Source: Mesostigma viride
Taxonomy: Eukaryota > Streptophyta > Mesostigmatophyceae > Mesostigmatales > Mesostigmataceae
NCBI GenBank assembly: GCA_009746045.1
Contig: RPFO01000264.1
Span: 184,001 to 248,000 of the forward strand
Reading direction: 5' to 3'
DNA: 64,000 nucleotides
Below, one piece after another: positions 30,898 through 40,708 of this stretch. Numbering within the stretch: the stretch's first letter is position 1; the number at the start of each line of letters is the position of its first letter. The position numbers and the translations under genes were made by a program. The notes under the pieces are model-generated. The model saw nothing but the letters and a program-made list of their open reading frames with translations, was not told the origin of the DNA and made no database searches.

Positions 30898-31539
30898 CTA
30901 TGCCGGGATGGCAGAGGGCGTGCCCCATTTATACACTAGGTAGCCGCGGATTGCCTCGAGCTCGGCCGCGGTCTTGGCGGTGCTGGAGATCAGGATCTCG
31001 CCGGTCCATCCGTCCCAGTTACGAGTGCTCCAATCTATATCTGCGCCCACACAGATCCTTCCGCTCACCTGTTCGAGAGTACCGACGTACGCCCCACCAT
31101 ATCTACCATCAAACCTGGTAATGGACGTTTTTGGTGTGCTTCCTAGGTCGCACGACAGCGCCAGCACGTGCGCCCTGCCATCGTAAAACTCTGCATTTGT
31201 GCAGATCGGTTGAGTGGCCCCGTTGATACCCAAAATCGCATAAAACTTGTAATCGTCGCAGTTGTTGCAGATGCCCAGTCCGTAATTACTTTGAGCACCG
31301 ACAACGAGGCCTTTCGTGCTACTTCCTGATAGTCGAGGGTAAACATTCGGGGTGTTTGATTTTGCGACGACGATCACGGTGTTTTGCGGTCGACCCCAGA
31401 AAAACCCGCTGCTCTGAATCCCGTTACGCAAATCGTAATCGTACCGAAGAGACCGCTTAGAGTTTAGGCTGGTATTGTCGATGGTCGGCGCATTGGTGGT
31501 GAAGCACAGTAAGTGCTGGGTCCCCTTCTTGTCTTTCAT
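30898..31539 (-). CDS. PLV LamG/concanavalin-like protein
   Basis: About 210 residues. The end 'WDGWTGEILISSTAKTAAEL' followed by 'RGYLVYKW' is the signature C-terminus of LamG-type (concanavalin-like) domains found in phage tail fibres and viral surface proteins. The upstream part has alternating beta pattern with 'AHVLALSCDLGS'. Such domains bind sugars or host surface proteins. It follows the Ig-like ORF on the same strand, so the two probably served one surface structure. Confidence 0.65.
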   Translation of the reverse strand: MKDKKGTQHLLCFTTNAPTIDNTSLNSKRSLRYDYDLRNGIQSSGFFWGRPQNTVIVVAKSNTPNVYPRLSGSSTKGLVVGAQSNYGLGICNNCDDYKFYAILGINGATQPICTNAEFYDGRAHVLALSCDLGSTPKTSITRFDGRYGGAYVGTLEQVSGRICVGADIDWSTRNWDGWTGEILISSTAKTAAELEAIRGYLVYKWGTPSAIPA

Positions 31540-31611
31540 GCCCCTTACTGCAGTCGTGGCGAGCGTGGTAAAATTGGTGTCGCTGTACAGCGTCGACGAG
31601 TCCGTAGGATC

Positions 31612-32583
31612 TTACCACGCGTACAGGGCCGAGTCGGTGGCGGGGTTGTATGGAGTAAACGTGAACGATAGCGAGTTCGAAGCCGAGTTGCCGGTCCCGA
31701 ACACCGCGTCTGTCACGGCCCCGGCGCCAACGCTGAAGGAGGTGGCGGAGTTGGCCGTCGTCGCCGTCACATTGAACGTGTACGACGCCCCGCTGCCAGC
31801 CAAATCAGAAGCCGTTCCGTTTGTCACAGCGATGTCGCCCAACGCAAAACCGGTCACTGCTCGACTGAACGTTGCCGTAACAGATACGACACTAGAGGTA
31901 GGAGTGGACCCGGCGGACGTGGACAGCGTGACGGTCGGCGGAGGGGCATACGTGTACGATAGGGTGTTGGAAGCCGTGTTGCCGAGTCCGGACACCGCAT
32001 CCGTCACGGTACCAGCTCCAACGTTTACGGAGGTGGCAGCGTAGGCCGTGGTCGCCGTCACGTTGAACGTGTACAACGCCCCGCTGCCGGTCAAGTCTAA
32101 AGCGGTGCCATTGGTGACGGAAATGTCTCCTAGCGAAAATCCAGTCACTGACCTGCTGAATGTGGCCGTAACTGTCACGGGACTTGTGCTAGGGCTTGAC
32201 CCAGCCGTAGTCGCGAGGGTAACGGTTGGCGGTGGTGAGTACGTGAAGGTTACCGGTGTTGCTGCGGTGTTGCCGGTTCCTAGCGTGTTGATTGCAGCAC
32301 TGGCTCCAACGCTGACGGTTGTCGGTGAATAAGCTATAGCTGGAGTCACTGAGAATGTGTAAGAGCCGCCGCTACCCCCTAAATTGGACGCTGTACCGTT
32401 AATAACGGCTATATCACCCAAGGCGAACCCGGTGACTGGTTGGCTGAATGTTGCTGTCACTGTAATCAGGAAGGCGCTGGGATACAGTCCGTCTGTAGTT
32501 GTTAATGTGATCAATGGTGCTATCCTTACCGGTTTACGCTTCTTACGAATCAAAGCAGGACAAACCCCGTAATCAAACGACAT
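31612..32583 (-). CDS. PLV protein with three Ig-like repeats
   Basis: 323 residues. After a short basic leader (RKKRKPVR) there are three repeats of about 95 residues, each with a 'VTVTATFSRxVTGFxLGDI' strand pair, 'NGTAxxLxGSGxxYTFxV' and a closing 'FTF' or 'YTY' strand. This is a bacterial-type Ig-like fold common in adhesins and phage fibres. The likely role is a spike or host-attachment fibre. Confidence 0.7.
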   Translation of the reverse strand: MSFDYGVCPALIRKKRKPVRIAPLITLTTTDGLYPSAFLITVTATFSQPVTGFALGDIAVINGTASNLGGSGGSYTFSVTPAIAYSPTTVSVGASAAINTLGTGNTAATPVTFTYSPPPTVTLATTAGSSPSTSPVTVTATFSRSVTGFSLGDISVTNGTALDLTGSGALYTFNVTATTAYAATSVNVGAGTVTDAVSGLGNTASNTLSYTYAPPPTVTLSTSAGSTPTSSVVSVTATFSRAVTGFALGDIAVTNGTASDLAGSGASYTFNVTATTANSATSFSVGAGAVTDAVFGTGNSASNSLSFTFTPYNPATDSALYAW

Positions 32584-32609
32584 GGAGCTAATATAATACT
32601 ACCGTCACA

Positions 32610-32780
32610 CTATTTTTTAGAGTTTGGCAGAGGATACTGAAACTTCGGTTCCATCAGCGGGCCCTTCTTGGAGGGCATCACAAACGCCGTGCCCTTATCA
32701 GCCAGCTCGGGGGTGTCAAAGATCAGCATGACTCTGCTGAGGGGATTCGCCGTGTATCGCGGGTCCCTCATGTAATCCAT
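32610..32780 (-). CDS. PLV small ORF, 56 aa
   Basis: Starts MDYMRDPRYTANPL at 32780, ends PLPNSKK at 32610. Basic, Pro-containing, no known domain. It is preceded by an AT-rich GTAGATAGTATA box also seen before the capsid-like gene, which supports it being a real viral gene. Confidence 0.45.
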   Translation of the reverse strand: MDYMRDPRYTANPLSRVMLIFDTPELADKGTAFVMPSKKGPLMEPKFQYPLPNSKK

Positions 32781-32811
32781 CAGGTGCTATACTATCTACA
32801 AAAAGACATTT

Positions 32812-33091
32812 TTAGAGATACACAGCCGCCTGCCGCCCGGCACCGACATCCATCTTGGCCTCCATCTCGCAAAAGATATAGGAGGTGCGTTCCGTAGCCC
32901 CCTTGTTCACGCGCAAGGTAATGACCGCGGCAGTTCCGCGCAGATCGAGGCCACTCTGGTACTCAGCACCGGAACACGGCATGTTGAGGTGACAGGCCAT
33001 GACGAAGTTGTTACTGAGCCAGTTGGCTGCCGAGATGCCGGTCCTCACGCAACTGAGAGAGTTCCCTTGGTCATTGAAGGCACTGATCAGG
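32812..33091 (-). pseudogene. PLV capsid-like protein, C-terminal part (fossil)
   Basis: About 93 residues ending 'MDVGAGRQAAVYL'. A beta-rich stretch 'GTAAVITLRVNKGA' is typical of the last strands of double-jelly-roll capsid proteins. It lies exactly at the left TTAA border of the inserted piggyBac-type element; the N-terminal part of the same gene lies at its right border (40709-41639). Confidence 0.55.
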
Positions 33092-34157
33092 TTAAGGGAA
33101 GGGGACATGCCTAAAGGGCACTTTTCTGGAAACCATACCTGTGCATGTGCTAAAAATCCAAAGATGATTGGGGACCGTAAATATGATTAAAAAAAAATTT
33201 TCCAGCCACTTGGGGGGGGTACTAGCCCCCACCATACACCGGTAACGCGCTAAAAATAGAAAAAGACGCTATTTTAGTCACATTTTTGCTAGGGCAGTGG
33301 GCAAACATATTGGGACCAAATCACATATTCCCATATAGTTCCCTGACTTTTGAGAAAGTCTGCCTAATTTTGAGCACAGAATAATCATGTTTAGACACAT
33401 TGATGGATTTTCCCGCAAAAAGGGTACTTTTGCAATTAAAAAAAAACAATAAGTAGAGCACATCGGGAAGTGGCCCTCAACTGGCCATCCATACCCATGG
33501 GAACACTTTATGTCCAAAAAGGCTAGCCTTACCCCCAAACAGGCAACACACAGGGAGGGCGGGTGGGAAAACAAAAGAGACCGCCATGAGCTAGGTGAGC
33601 AAGCTTTTATCATGTTTCAAGGCCAACGGCTCTCTACCAACGGCCAGATCCGGCAACGGCCTCTAAACAGTTTTAGCCGTCAAGTTTTACTTCAGATATT
33701 GCTTGTTGCAAACCCGTCCGCAGTCACAGATCTGTTAGGAGAACCTAGACGCAAAAATCCGTCGATCAAGGTACTCAGCACACCGTCAAGGTATGGGCCG
33801 CAACAATTAGGCCATATCATCCGTAATACTCGTACACTAGAAGCCTAATCAACCTTATTACGATCACATCACCCAGCTCTATTTCACCTAGCATCAGCGG
33901 CTCCCCTTCCGTATCACTATAAAGAAACTATGTTCAGAGAACCCCGATTCTATTAACCGTGGAACTCCAGGGTAACCAGACTCTTTATTAAAACAATAAG
34001 TAGAGCACATCGGGAAGTGGCCCTCAACTGGCCATCCTTACCCATGGGAACACTTTATGTCCAAAAAGGCTAGCCTTACCCTTACATCCCTCCCTGGCGA
34101 CCCAAGCCAGGGGCAAAACAAAAACCGGTGGACGCATAAGACAAGAATGAAGGGAAC

Positions 34158-34826
34158 TTAAGAGGAAGGCAGAGAAAAGACGCTCCGCCAAATGCGCGGG
34201 GGGCAGGCGGCGATAGCCCGAACCAGGGCGTCAGGAAGGGTGAGGGCCAAGCTCCGGTGCAATCCCACATAGTGGGCGACAGTTTTGCTGCTGCGCCAGC
34301 GACCCCGATGCTGAATATCAGCCATGCTGCGCTGCCGCAAAAAATCATAGGTAGCCCCCCCATGCCGCAGCCCGTGAATGGTAAACACCGTGTCGACCCC
34401 CAAAGCTTGCGTGGCCTGATGCCAAACCCGGCTGAACTGGGCATAATCGTAAGGGAACACCCGCTCCCAGGCCGCCTTGCCACGCATACAAGCCCGCAAG
34501 AGGGTCTCAGTCATGACATCCTCGATCACCACAGACTGCACCTCCCCCTTAGCCGTCTTAGCTGACATCAACAACAAGGCGCCCCGCTGCGAACCCCGCA
34601 ACCGAACATCAGGCTGCAAGCGCACATGGCCGACCAACAGGTTGAGCGCCTCCGATACCCGCAGGTATTGTTGGAAAATAACGATGACCATCATAGCCGC
34701 ACGAGGCTGCCGCTGGAGCACCATAGTACAAGCAAGCGCAAACGCAGCCTCCCATGGAATGGGGGGGGGGCACGAGGGGGTGCCAACGTGCGCCAGCCAG
34801 CCAAAACACTTCGTGCCAAGGCCCAA
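34158..34826 (-). CDS. tyrosine recombinase catalytic region of the Ngaro/PAT-like element
   Basis: Contains 'TIHGLRHGGATYDFL' (the His-x-x-Arg of the catalytic set), 'HRGRWRSSKTVAHYV' with the presumed nucleophile Tyr, and an upstream helix with 'FQQYLRVSEALNLLVG' bearing the first Arg. It would insert the circular DNA copy without target duplication. It lies directly downstream of the RT-RNase H region. Confidence 0.8.
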   Translation of the reverse strand: MGLGTKCFGWLAHVGTPSCPPPIPWEAAFALACTMVLQRQPRAAMMVIVIFQQYLRVSEALNLLVGHVRLQPDVRLRGSQRGALLLMSAKTAKGEVQSVVIEDVMTETLLRACMRGKAAWERVFPYDYAQFSRVWHQATQALGVDTVFTIHGLRHGGATYDFLRQRSMADIQHRGRWRSSKTVAHYVGLHRSLALTLPDALVRAIAACPPRIWRSVFSLPSS

Positions 34827-37233
34827 TCCCGCACCTCCCGGGGAAGTACAAATTCAGGCCCATAAGCGCATTGACACACAACTGGCGGCTGTAACACCGT
34901 GAGTGCGCCCAAGCGACATACTCGCAATAGTATTCCTCTATCGTCAAGCCGCGCAACAAGCTGCCAACCCGACCCCGCCGGCTCGCCCACCATGCGAAAA
35001 AGGACCTAAGACCCCGATGGTAAACCATCAAAGTAGCCGGCTTCACCTTGCCCTCAAGAAGGGTCAAGTAGCTAGCGCCAAGCCGAGGCCCGGGATTGGG
35101 ATGAACACCCTCGCGAGTCAAATCGCGGACCCACCCGGCCACCGAGGCAGCCATGGAAAGCCCCCGCGAAGGCCCATCCGCAGGCTGAAGCTCACTTGGC
35201 GTCCAGACCCATTGTGAGCGGCTGCCGGTGACCAACGTAAGAGCGCACAACCGGCGGCATTGCTTGTTTAACCGGTAAGAAGAGGAACGCCCTTTAGCCA
35301 AGCAGCCCAAAGCGGCAGTGGAGTCCACTAACCTCACCACCCGCTTACCCCATGTTCCGAGGTTCCGGGCCGAGCGCTCCACCCCCTTCACAGCGGCCCG
35401 CACTTCCTTCTCGTTGATGTGCATGGTCGAATCGCGCCAGCGACTCTTGATCCCGACGCGCCATCGCCCGTGGATGATGGCTTTTTCCGCGGCCTTGGTC
35501 AAGGGTCTAGGCCCGGCATACATGGCCTCACCTGGGGTGAGGAGGGTTGGGTAACCCCGCACCTCCCGGGCCCGAGCTAATTCCGTCACCTCAGCTGGGG
35601 CCATCTCAGCGTAGACAACCCCCTGCCCAAAACTAGACGCATCCGAGGCCACCACCACCGGAGCCAGGGCAGCCCCCCGGTCCACACGGAGCATGGGGGC
35701 CAACGCCATGGCACACTCGAGCTCATCGCGCACACCTTGCCACAAAGGTCGCGTTCGCTGGCCCCACCCCTTGAGGTTGATGAACTTAAAACTCTGCTGC
35801 CATATGGACAAGCAAGTGCGGCTGAGCATCTGCAGCCACACCCACCGGCCCACGACGGCCGCCAGCGCCTCAGCGGTAGCGCGTCCCCTCTCGAGGAGTA
35901 CACGAGTGTGCGCAACCACAAGGGTGAGCTGCTTAGCTGTCGGCTCCAACACCCCATCCCGCCGGTGAACAACACCCAGAGCTTCTAGCTCGTCCTCCCC
36001 CTCCGGGCTAGCCATGATCGTCTTGTCCTTGGAGGGCACAAGGTTGTTAGGCGCGTACCCGTCTTCAATAGCACTCGCGATTAAGCGATTCACCGCCTCG
36101 CACGTGCGCCCATTGCTGACCACCAGGTCATCAATAGTGATGGATACCATAGGGGCAGGGGGGTCCTCAAGGTCGATTTGCATCTCCCTCGTGCTCTCCT
36201 CCTTGTACTCGATGGCTAGGGCGGTTGGGTTACCCCATGCATTCCGAAGCACGGTCAGCTCCCCTACACTTGTGAGGCGGTTCACCTGCCGTCTAGGATC
36301 CAAAGCGCCCGTGGCATAGAGGACCATCTCATGGATGGCTTCCCCTAGCGCTACAGCGTGGGAGTGCCCCATGGCCAGCACTTTCAGCACTGGCCACACC
36401 CTCCTCCGCCGCCCCGGCAGCCCGACATCGGTGGACCACACATCAGGTAGCCCTTGATAATCCCACCACCACTCCGGCACTTGGATGGTATAGTAATACG
36501 AGACCAGATCGCTCTTGGCCGTGTAGCACCGACCCTTGATATAGACCTCCGAGTATATGCCCAGGTGGGGTAACACCGTCTTAGGGGGGTCCACCCACAG
36601 TGCGTTCCCCAACTTCTTATTCACAATGAGCCTTAACTCCCCCACTCCTTTGGCCACCCCAAAACATCCGTCTACCCACTTTGGCCGCGTCTCTCGGAAC
36701 TCCACCATCCCCACGTCCGCTGCCCTCCCCATCAACTTGCCCCACTCCGCCATGGTGCACCCTCGGCTGGGGGCAGGTACATTCCAATACCTCGCACTGG
36801 CAGCCACCTCCGGCTTGATGCAGTTGGCTTCGCTCGCGTACACCTCTCGCCAACTAGGTCGTAGCGCCAGCAAATCCAGCAGCTTCGCCTTTCCTGCCAC
36901 CTCGCGCTTCGGCAGACTCACCCGCTCCGCCACAAGTTGTTCATACTTATTACATTTCCCATAGATTAGATCACTTCCTTCTGCGGGGCCTGTCGCAACG
37001 CCGGTTACGCGGCGACTGTACCACTCGCAGTGCTTCTTGACCCTTTTCAGGGCCTCCGCCGTTCCTCTGGAGCACGCGCCTCCAGATTTAGGCGGAGGGT
37101 CTGCCCCCCCGTGCCATAGCCAATTCAACCACGTAATCACCTTGTGTTGTAGAGTGAAGGTCCGGCGGCGGCGAGTTGCACGCTGGCGTCTGCGTGCTGA
37201 CCTCACTCTCCCCCACGTAGTGCTTAGAGGCAT
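34609..37233 (-). CDS. reverse transcriptase-RNase H of the Ngaro/PAT-like element
   Basis: I place the start at MPLSTTWGRVRSARRRQRA (37233); codons upstream overlap the Gag-like ORF. The RT has 'KSDLVSYYYTIQVPEWW' and an active-site box 'SITIDDLVVSNG'. The RNase H follows with 'VVVASDASSFGQG', 'LVDSTAAL' and 'ELQPADGPSRG', typical of DIRS-like elements. After it comes the motif REGVHPNPGP and then a helical region ('SFFAWWASRRGRV') that resembles the core-binding domain of a tyrosine recombinase. Confidence 0.8.
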   Translation of the reverse strand: MPLSTTWGRVRSARRRQRATRRRRTFTLQHKVITWLNWLWHGGADPPPKSGGACSRGTAEALKRVKKHCEWYSRRVTGVATGPAEGSDLIYGKCNKYEQLVAERVSLPKREVAGKAKLLDLLALRPSWREVYASEANCIKPEVAASARYWNVPAPSRGCTMAEWGKLMGRAADVGMVEFRETRPKWVDGCFGVAKGVGELRLIVNKKLGNALWVDPPKTVLPHLGIYSEVYIKGRCYTAKSDLVSYYYTIQVPEWWWDYQGLPDVWSTDVGLPGRRRRVWPVLKVLAMGHSHAVALGEAIHEMVLYATGALDPRRQVNRLTSVGELTVLRNAWGNPTALAIEYKEESTREMQIDLEDPPAPMVSITIDDLVVSNGRTCEAVNRLIASAIEDGYAPNNLVPSKDKTIMASPEGEDELEALGVVHRRDGVLEPTAKQLTLVVAHTRVLLERGRATAEALAAVVGRWVWLQMLSRTCLSIWQQSFKFINLKGWGQRTRPLWQGVRDELECAMALAPMLRVDRGAALAPVVVASDASSFGQGVVYAEMAPAEVTELARAREVRGYPTLLTPGEAMYAGPRPLTKAAEKAIIHGRWRVGIKSRWRDSTMHINEKEVRAAVKGVERSARNLGTWGKRVVRLVDSTAALGCLAKGRSSSYRLNKQCRRLCALTLVTGSRSQWVWTPSELQPADGPSRGLSMAASVAGWVRDLTREGVHPNPGPRLGASYLTLLEGKVKPATLMVYHRGLRSFFAWWASRRGRVGSLLRGLTIEEYYCEYVAWAHSRCYSRQLCVNALMGLNLYFPGRCGIGPWHEVFWLAGARWHPLVPPPHSMGGCVCACLYYGAPAAASCGYDGHRYFPTIPAGIGGAQPVGRPCALAA

Positions 37234-37280
37234 TGTAGGAAGAGGCAGTGGGAAGGGGGAGCGGTTTACCCTTTCGGTGT

Positions 37281-38429
37281 TTACTTGGTTTGCTGGGCCT
37301 TGCCCAGCTTCTCCATCATCGTGGCGCTTTGCAGGGCCATCTTCATGGCCGGGTTGCTCACCAAGGAGGCATCTTCCTTGAGAGCAAGGAGGTGGCCAGC
37401 CACCTTCCACCCTCCTGACCCCTGGCTCTCCACTAGGAGCATGGCTGCCACCACCCTCATGAGATACTCTACCCCAGCCAACTCCCCGGCTGCCGGCCCC
37501 AACTCCTTGAAGAGTGTGTCCATGGCCAGGGCGATGTTCATGACCACCTTCCTGCTTTCCTGGTTCCTCCACCCCCCTTGGCGAGTAGCCATGATCCAAC
37601 TCTTTATCCCCCCTCCATTGTCGTTGGCATCCTCGAGCACCTCGGGGAGCACTCTCTCTTGCACCCTCCAATTCACCACTTGTGCTCGAGTGGGCAGCGT
37701 CACCCCTTTGGTCTTTTTCGGCTTCCTGGAAGCCCCATCTGCCCCGGCCAGCGCATCCTTCAATTTCGTCAGGAAATCCTCTTCCTCGGACTCCTCCTCC
37801 TCCTCCTCTTCTTTGCCCGCCTGCCCCTGCTTGCCAATAATAGCCGCCAGCTCCAAGAGCTGCTCCCTCACATCCCCCGCGGCCTTTCCCTTGCTCGGGG
37901 CTGGGCTTCCGACTTTTTTCGTCCCCTTTTTCGCCCCTTTCGTGGGCCGGCGTGGTGGCTGCATCTCCTCTTCGTCCGAGTCCGCCAAGTCCCGGGCGCT
38001 TTGGAGGGCTGCCACTAGCGCTTCGTTTGGGTCCGCTGCTGCCAGAATTTCAGGCCCGTCCACGTGGTCGACCAGCAGTCCAACGACGGACTCCAGCTGG
38101 GCCGCAGACCACCGGCTGACAGTAGTTACCCAGTCGGTCCCGAGGACCGCCTCAAAGGCAGCGCACACTTCAGGCAGGCCCGAGCAAGTGGAGAGCTCCT
38201 GATGGAGCCTTTTCTTCTGCGTCGGCCAGCCTAGTCGGCCCTTTCCCGTCTGTTTAGTAGCTGTCGGCACCTCGGGATTAGCTTTCGGTAATTGCTTCCC
38301 AGCACCTGTCGAACCTGGCTTCCGCCCGGGCTTCGGCATCCCAGCCGCTTTGCAGAAAGGAATTCGGGCGTCAGCTACGCTGCCCCTGACCCCTGTTGCC
38401 GCCTTCGTTAAAACAAAAGAGACCGCCAT
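37281..38429 (-). CDS. Gag-like protein of the Ngaro/PAT-like element
   Basis: Up to 382 residues, with a possible internal start at MPKPGRKPGSTG near 38340. Lys/Pro-rich basic stretches, an acidic run (EEEEEEESEEED) and helical C-terminal half. No zinc knuckle. It is first in the element, so it is probably the structural Gag-like protein. Its 5' end overlaps the A1 repeat. Confidence 0.55.
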   Translation of the reverse strand: MAVSFVLTKAATGVRGSVADARIPFCKAAGMPKPGRKPGSTGAGKQLPKANPEVPTATKQTGKGRLGWPTQKKRLHQELSTCSGLPEVCAAFEAVLGTDWVTTVSRWSAAQLESVVGLLVDHVDGPEILAAADPNEALVAALQSARDLADSDEEEMQPPRRPTKGAKKGTKKVGSPAPSKGKAAGDVREQLLELAAIIGKQGQAGKEEEEEEESEEEDFLTKLKDALAGADGASRKPKKTKGVTLPTRAQVVNWRVQERVLPEVLEDANDNGGGIKSWIMATRQGGWRNQESRKVVMNIALAMDTLFKELGPAAGELAGVEYLMRVVAAMLLVESQGSGGWKVAGHLLALKEDASLVSNPAMKMALQSATMMEKLGKAQQTK

Positions 38430-38789
38430 GAGCTAGGTGAGCAAGCTTTTATCGTGTTTCAAGGCCAACGGCTCTCTACCAACGGCCAGATCCGGCAACG
38501 GCCTCTAAACAGTTTTAGCCGTCAAGTTTTACTTCAGATATTGCTTGTTGCAAACCCGTCCGCAATCACAGATCTGTTAGGAGAACCTAGACGCAAAAAT
38601 CCGTCGATCAAGGTACTCAGCACACCGTCAAGGTATGGGCCGCAACAATTAGGCCATATCATCCGTAATACTCGTACACTAGAAACCTAATCAACCTTAT
38701 TACGATCACATCACCCAGCTCTATTTCACCTAGCATCAGCGGCTCCCCTTCCGTATCACTATAAAGAAACTATGTTCAGAGAACCCCGA

Positions 38790-40704
38790 AAATCATAAAC
38801 ACATCATATAGTGCCAAATCATATATTCCTAAATACTAGAGAGGGGGGGACATGCAGCCCCAAATTTTCAGGTCATTCTGACAAGCGCAGCCCTATTTGA
38901 TGGATATTCCTAGATCACCACCTGTGATGACGCTGACGGAGGTTTTAGCTAGTATTTAACCACACTAACACCCCTTTATACATCTAAGCCACCTGAAAAC
39001 TGGCCAAACCACATACTACCATCCTCTGCACGTATGGTACCTCCTATGTTCAAGGTTTGACGACGTTCTGACAAGAACTGCCCAAGTTACAACCATTCCA
39101 AGACGGCCACCAATGTAGACACTACAAGGAAATTATAGTAACCATTCAGCCACACTAGCACCTCCTTCTTCATCAAAGACATCTGCAAACTGACCAAAGC
39201 ACACATAATTAACTCTTGCACGCTGACCGCAACGCATGCTCAACGTGGGGGGTCGTTGTGACAAGAACTACTCAAGTTGATGGGTTTCCTATATGACCAC
39301 CTGACAAGGCGCTAAGGACCACTCAGTAAGTTAGTAACCCCACAGTGCCATTTCATATGCCATCCAACATGCACCAAAGCCATGCTGAGTATGTTTACAA
39401 TGTACAAAGGGGTGGCCACGCACCTCATATGTCTTCATCATCCCTCCAGCATGGCCAGCCTTGTAAATATGCTCATAGCCTTGACGATGGTAGCCCTAAT
39501 ATGCCTAAGCAGCATTTCCTATGTTTCTCCCAGGTTAGAGCTAAGGTTGATGCTCAACAACACCTCCTAAACTGTCCTTCCCGGCATGGATGACAAACTG
39601 GGACTATGGAGGGCAAGGAACCAAGTAGGAACATGGTATATTTAGCTTGCATGCAGTCATGCATGACAGTCAACCATGGTTGGCTCAGCACATTGTAGTC
39701 TTGTCACATCATCATAACAAAGGAAAGCTCAAACAACAATTGGTGCCAGCTATCTACATGCAGTCACACAAATGCAATATCTCCAACATCATCATCACTA
39801 AAACACTTCCATCCCTGCACGATAAAATGCAAAGAAACCATTGGCGGCCCTTCAGCGCATGAGCGCTGTGATGTCGCTGCAGCCTGCGAAGAGAGGGTGC
39901 GTCACTCTCAAACAACAAGAAGCGTCCATACGCACAACATCCTTGCCAGAACACGTTTTATGAAATGCCTTATACCTTCCCGAAGAGCTATAGGCTGCGA
40001 CTGAAGCGGCCCTGATCACGACATCAACGAAAACAATCTAAAGCTGCCAGGTATTCGACAACACAACAGCAAGCGATGGCGAGCTAGCTGGCGGAAACTG
40101 CCCAAAAAGAACGCAAAAAAAATCGAACGATGAGCTCATAGAAGAAAGCACTGATAGCAGATAACATTCGCGACAAATCTGTACCTCGCCCTCGTAAATC
40201 CCTCGCCCAGGCGGGCAACAAAAGCCGTTATTCCATGGACAGGTCAGACACGCACTGCGCAGGTCTGAACAATTACTTACCGATAATGGCCGAAAATCTG
40301 GCAAAAAGCACCAGCTCGGTTTAGAATTCGATGCAACCGATATTAACGCCTGCTTCACGGTCAGAACAACCCCCAAAACCGCGATTTTACAGCCGCTATC
40401 ATGAATTCTATGTCATTCCGCGCGACCAAAAAATTCAGATTACCCCCCATGCCGATGGCATAAAAAAACAACAGCAATATTGTAAACCAGCTGATTTCCG
40501 CCACAAACTAACATCATAAACTCATCCTCTTTTACATTCCAGTAAAATTTTTGCATTTCGCCTGCCCTAGTGTGGTAGTTTCGCCTGAACGCAGTCGCCA
40601 TGGCCACTTCCGCAAGGGGTGCGCGCACCGTGCCCGTGAAATTTATGACCTTCGGTACCGGCGCGAATTTTTGGCGCCAAAAAATTCGGGCATGTCCCGT
40701 CCCC
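38790..40704. other. right part of the TTAA-flanked element, no gene
   Basis: 1.9 kb of AT-rich, non-coding sequence with short open frames and no recognisable domain or repeat. Ends at the inverted terminal motif and TTAA at 40705. Confidence 0.6.
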
Positions 40705-40708
40705 TTAA

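Larger units (their letters stand above)
33440..38789 (-). mobile_element. Ngaro/PAT-like tyrosine-recombinase retrotransposon
   Basis: Left to right: B2 (about 33440-33540), A2 (33568-33947), B1 (about 33985-34081), coding part, A1 (38410-38789), which on the minus strand is A1-ORFs-B1-A2-B2. The A copies differ at about three positions, so insertion is recent. It encodes a Gag-like protein, an RT-RNase H and a tyrosine recombinase. No methyltransferase domain was seen between RNase H and recombinase, which favours Ngaro over PAT. All parts are present and it looks near-whole, though the frames may hold a small number of breaks. Confidence 0.8.
33096..40704. mobile_element. TTAA-flanked piggyBac-type element inserted in the PLV capsid-like gene
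   Basis: TTAA stands at 33092-33095 and 40705-40708, and the ends are inverted repeats: GGGAAGGGGACATGCC on the left, and the reverse complement of GGGGACGGGACATGCCC on the right. TTAA duplication with short inverted ends is the piggyBac signature. Its own sequence is only about 2.2 kb (33096-33440 and 38790-40704) and encodes no transposase; the rest is a nested tyrosine-recombinase retrotransposon. Both TTAA sites border fragments of one capsid-like gene. Confidence 0.7.

Noticed and set aside
37233-37671. N-terminal extension of the RT ORF to 37671
   Set aside because: It overlaps the Gag-like ORF in another frame. The internal Met at 37233 gives a compact arrangement and a plausible basic N-terminus.
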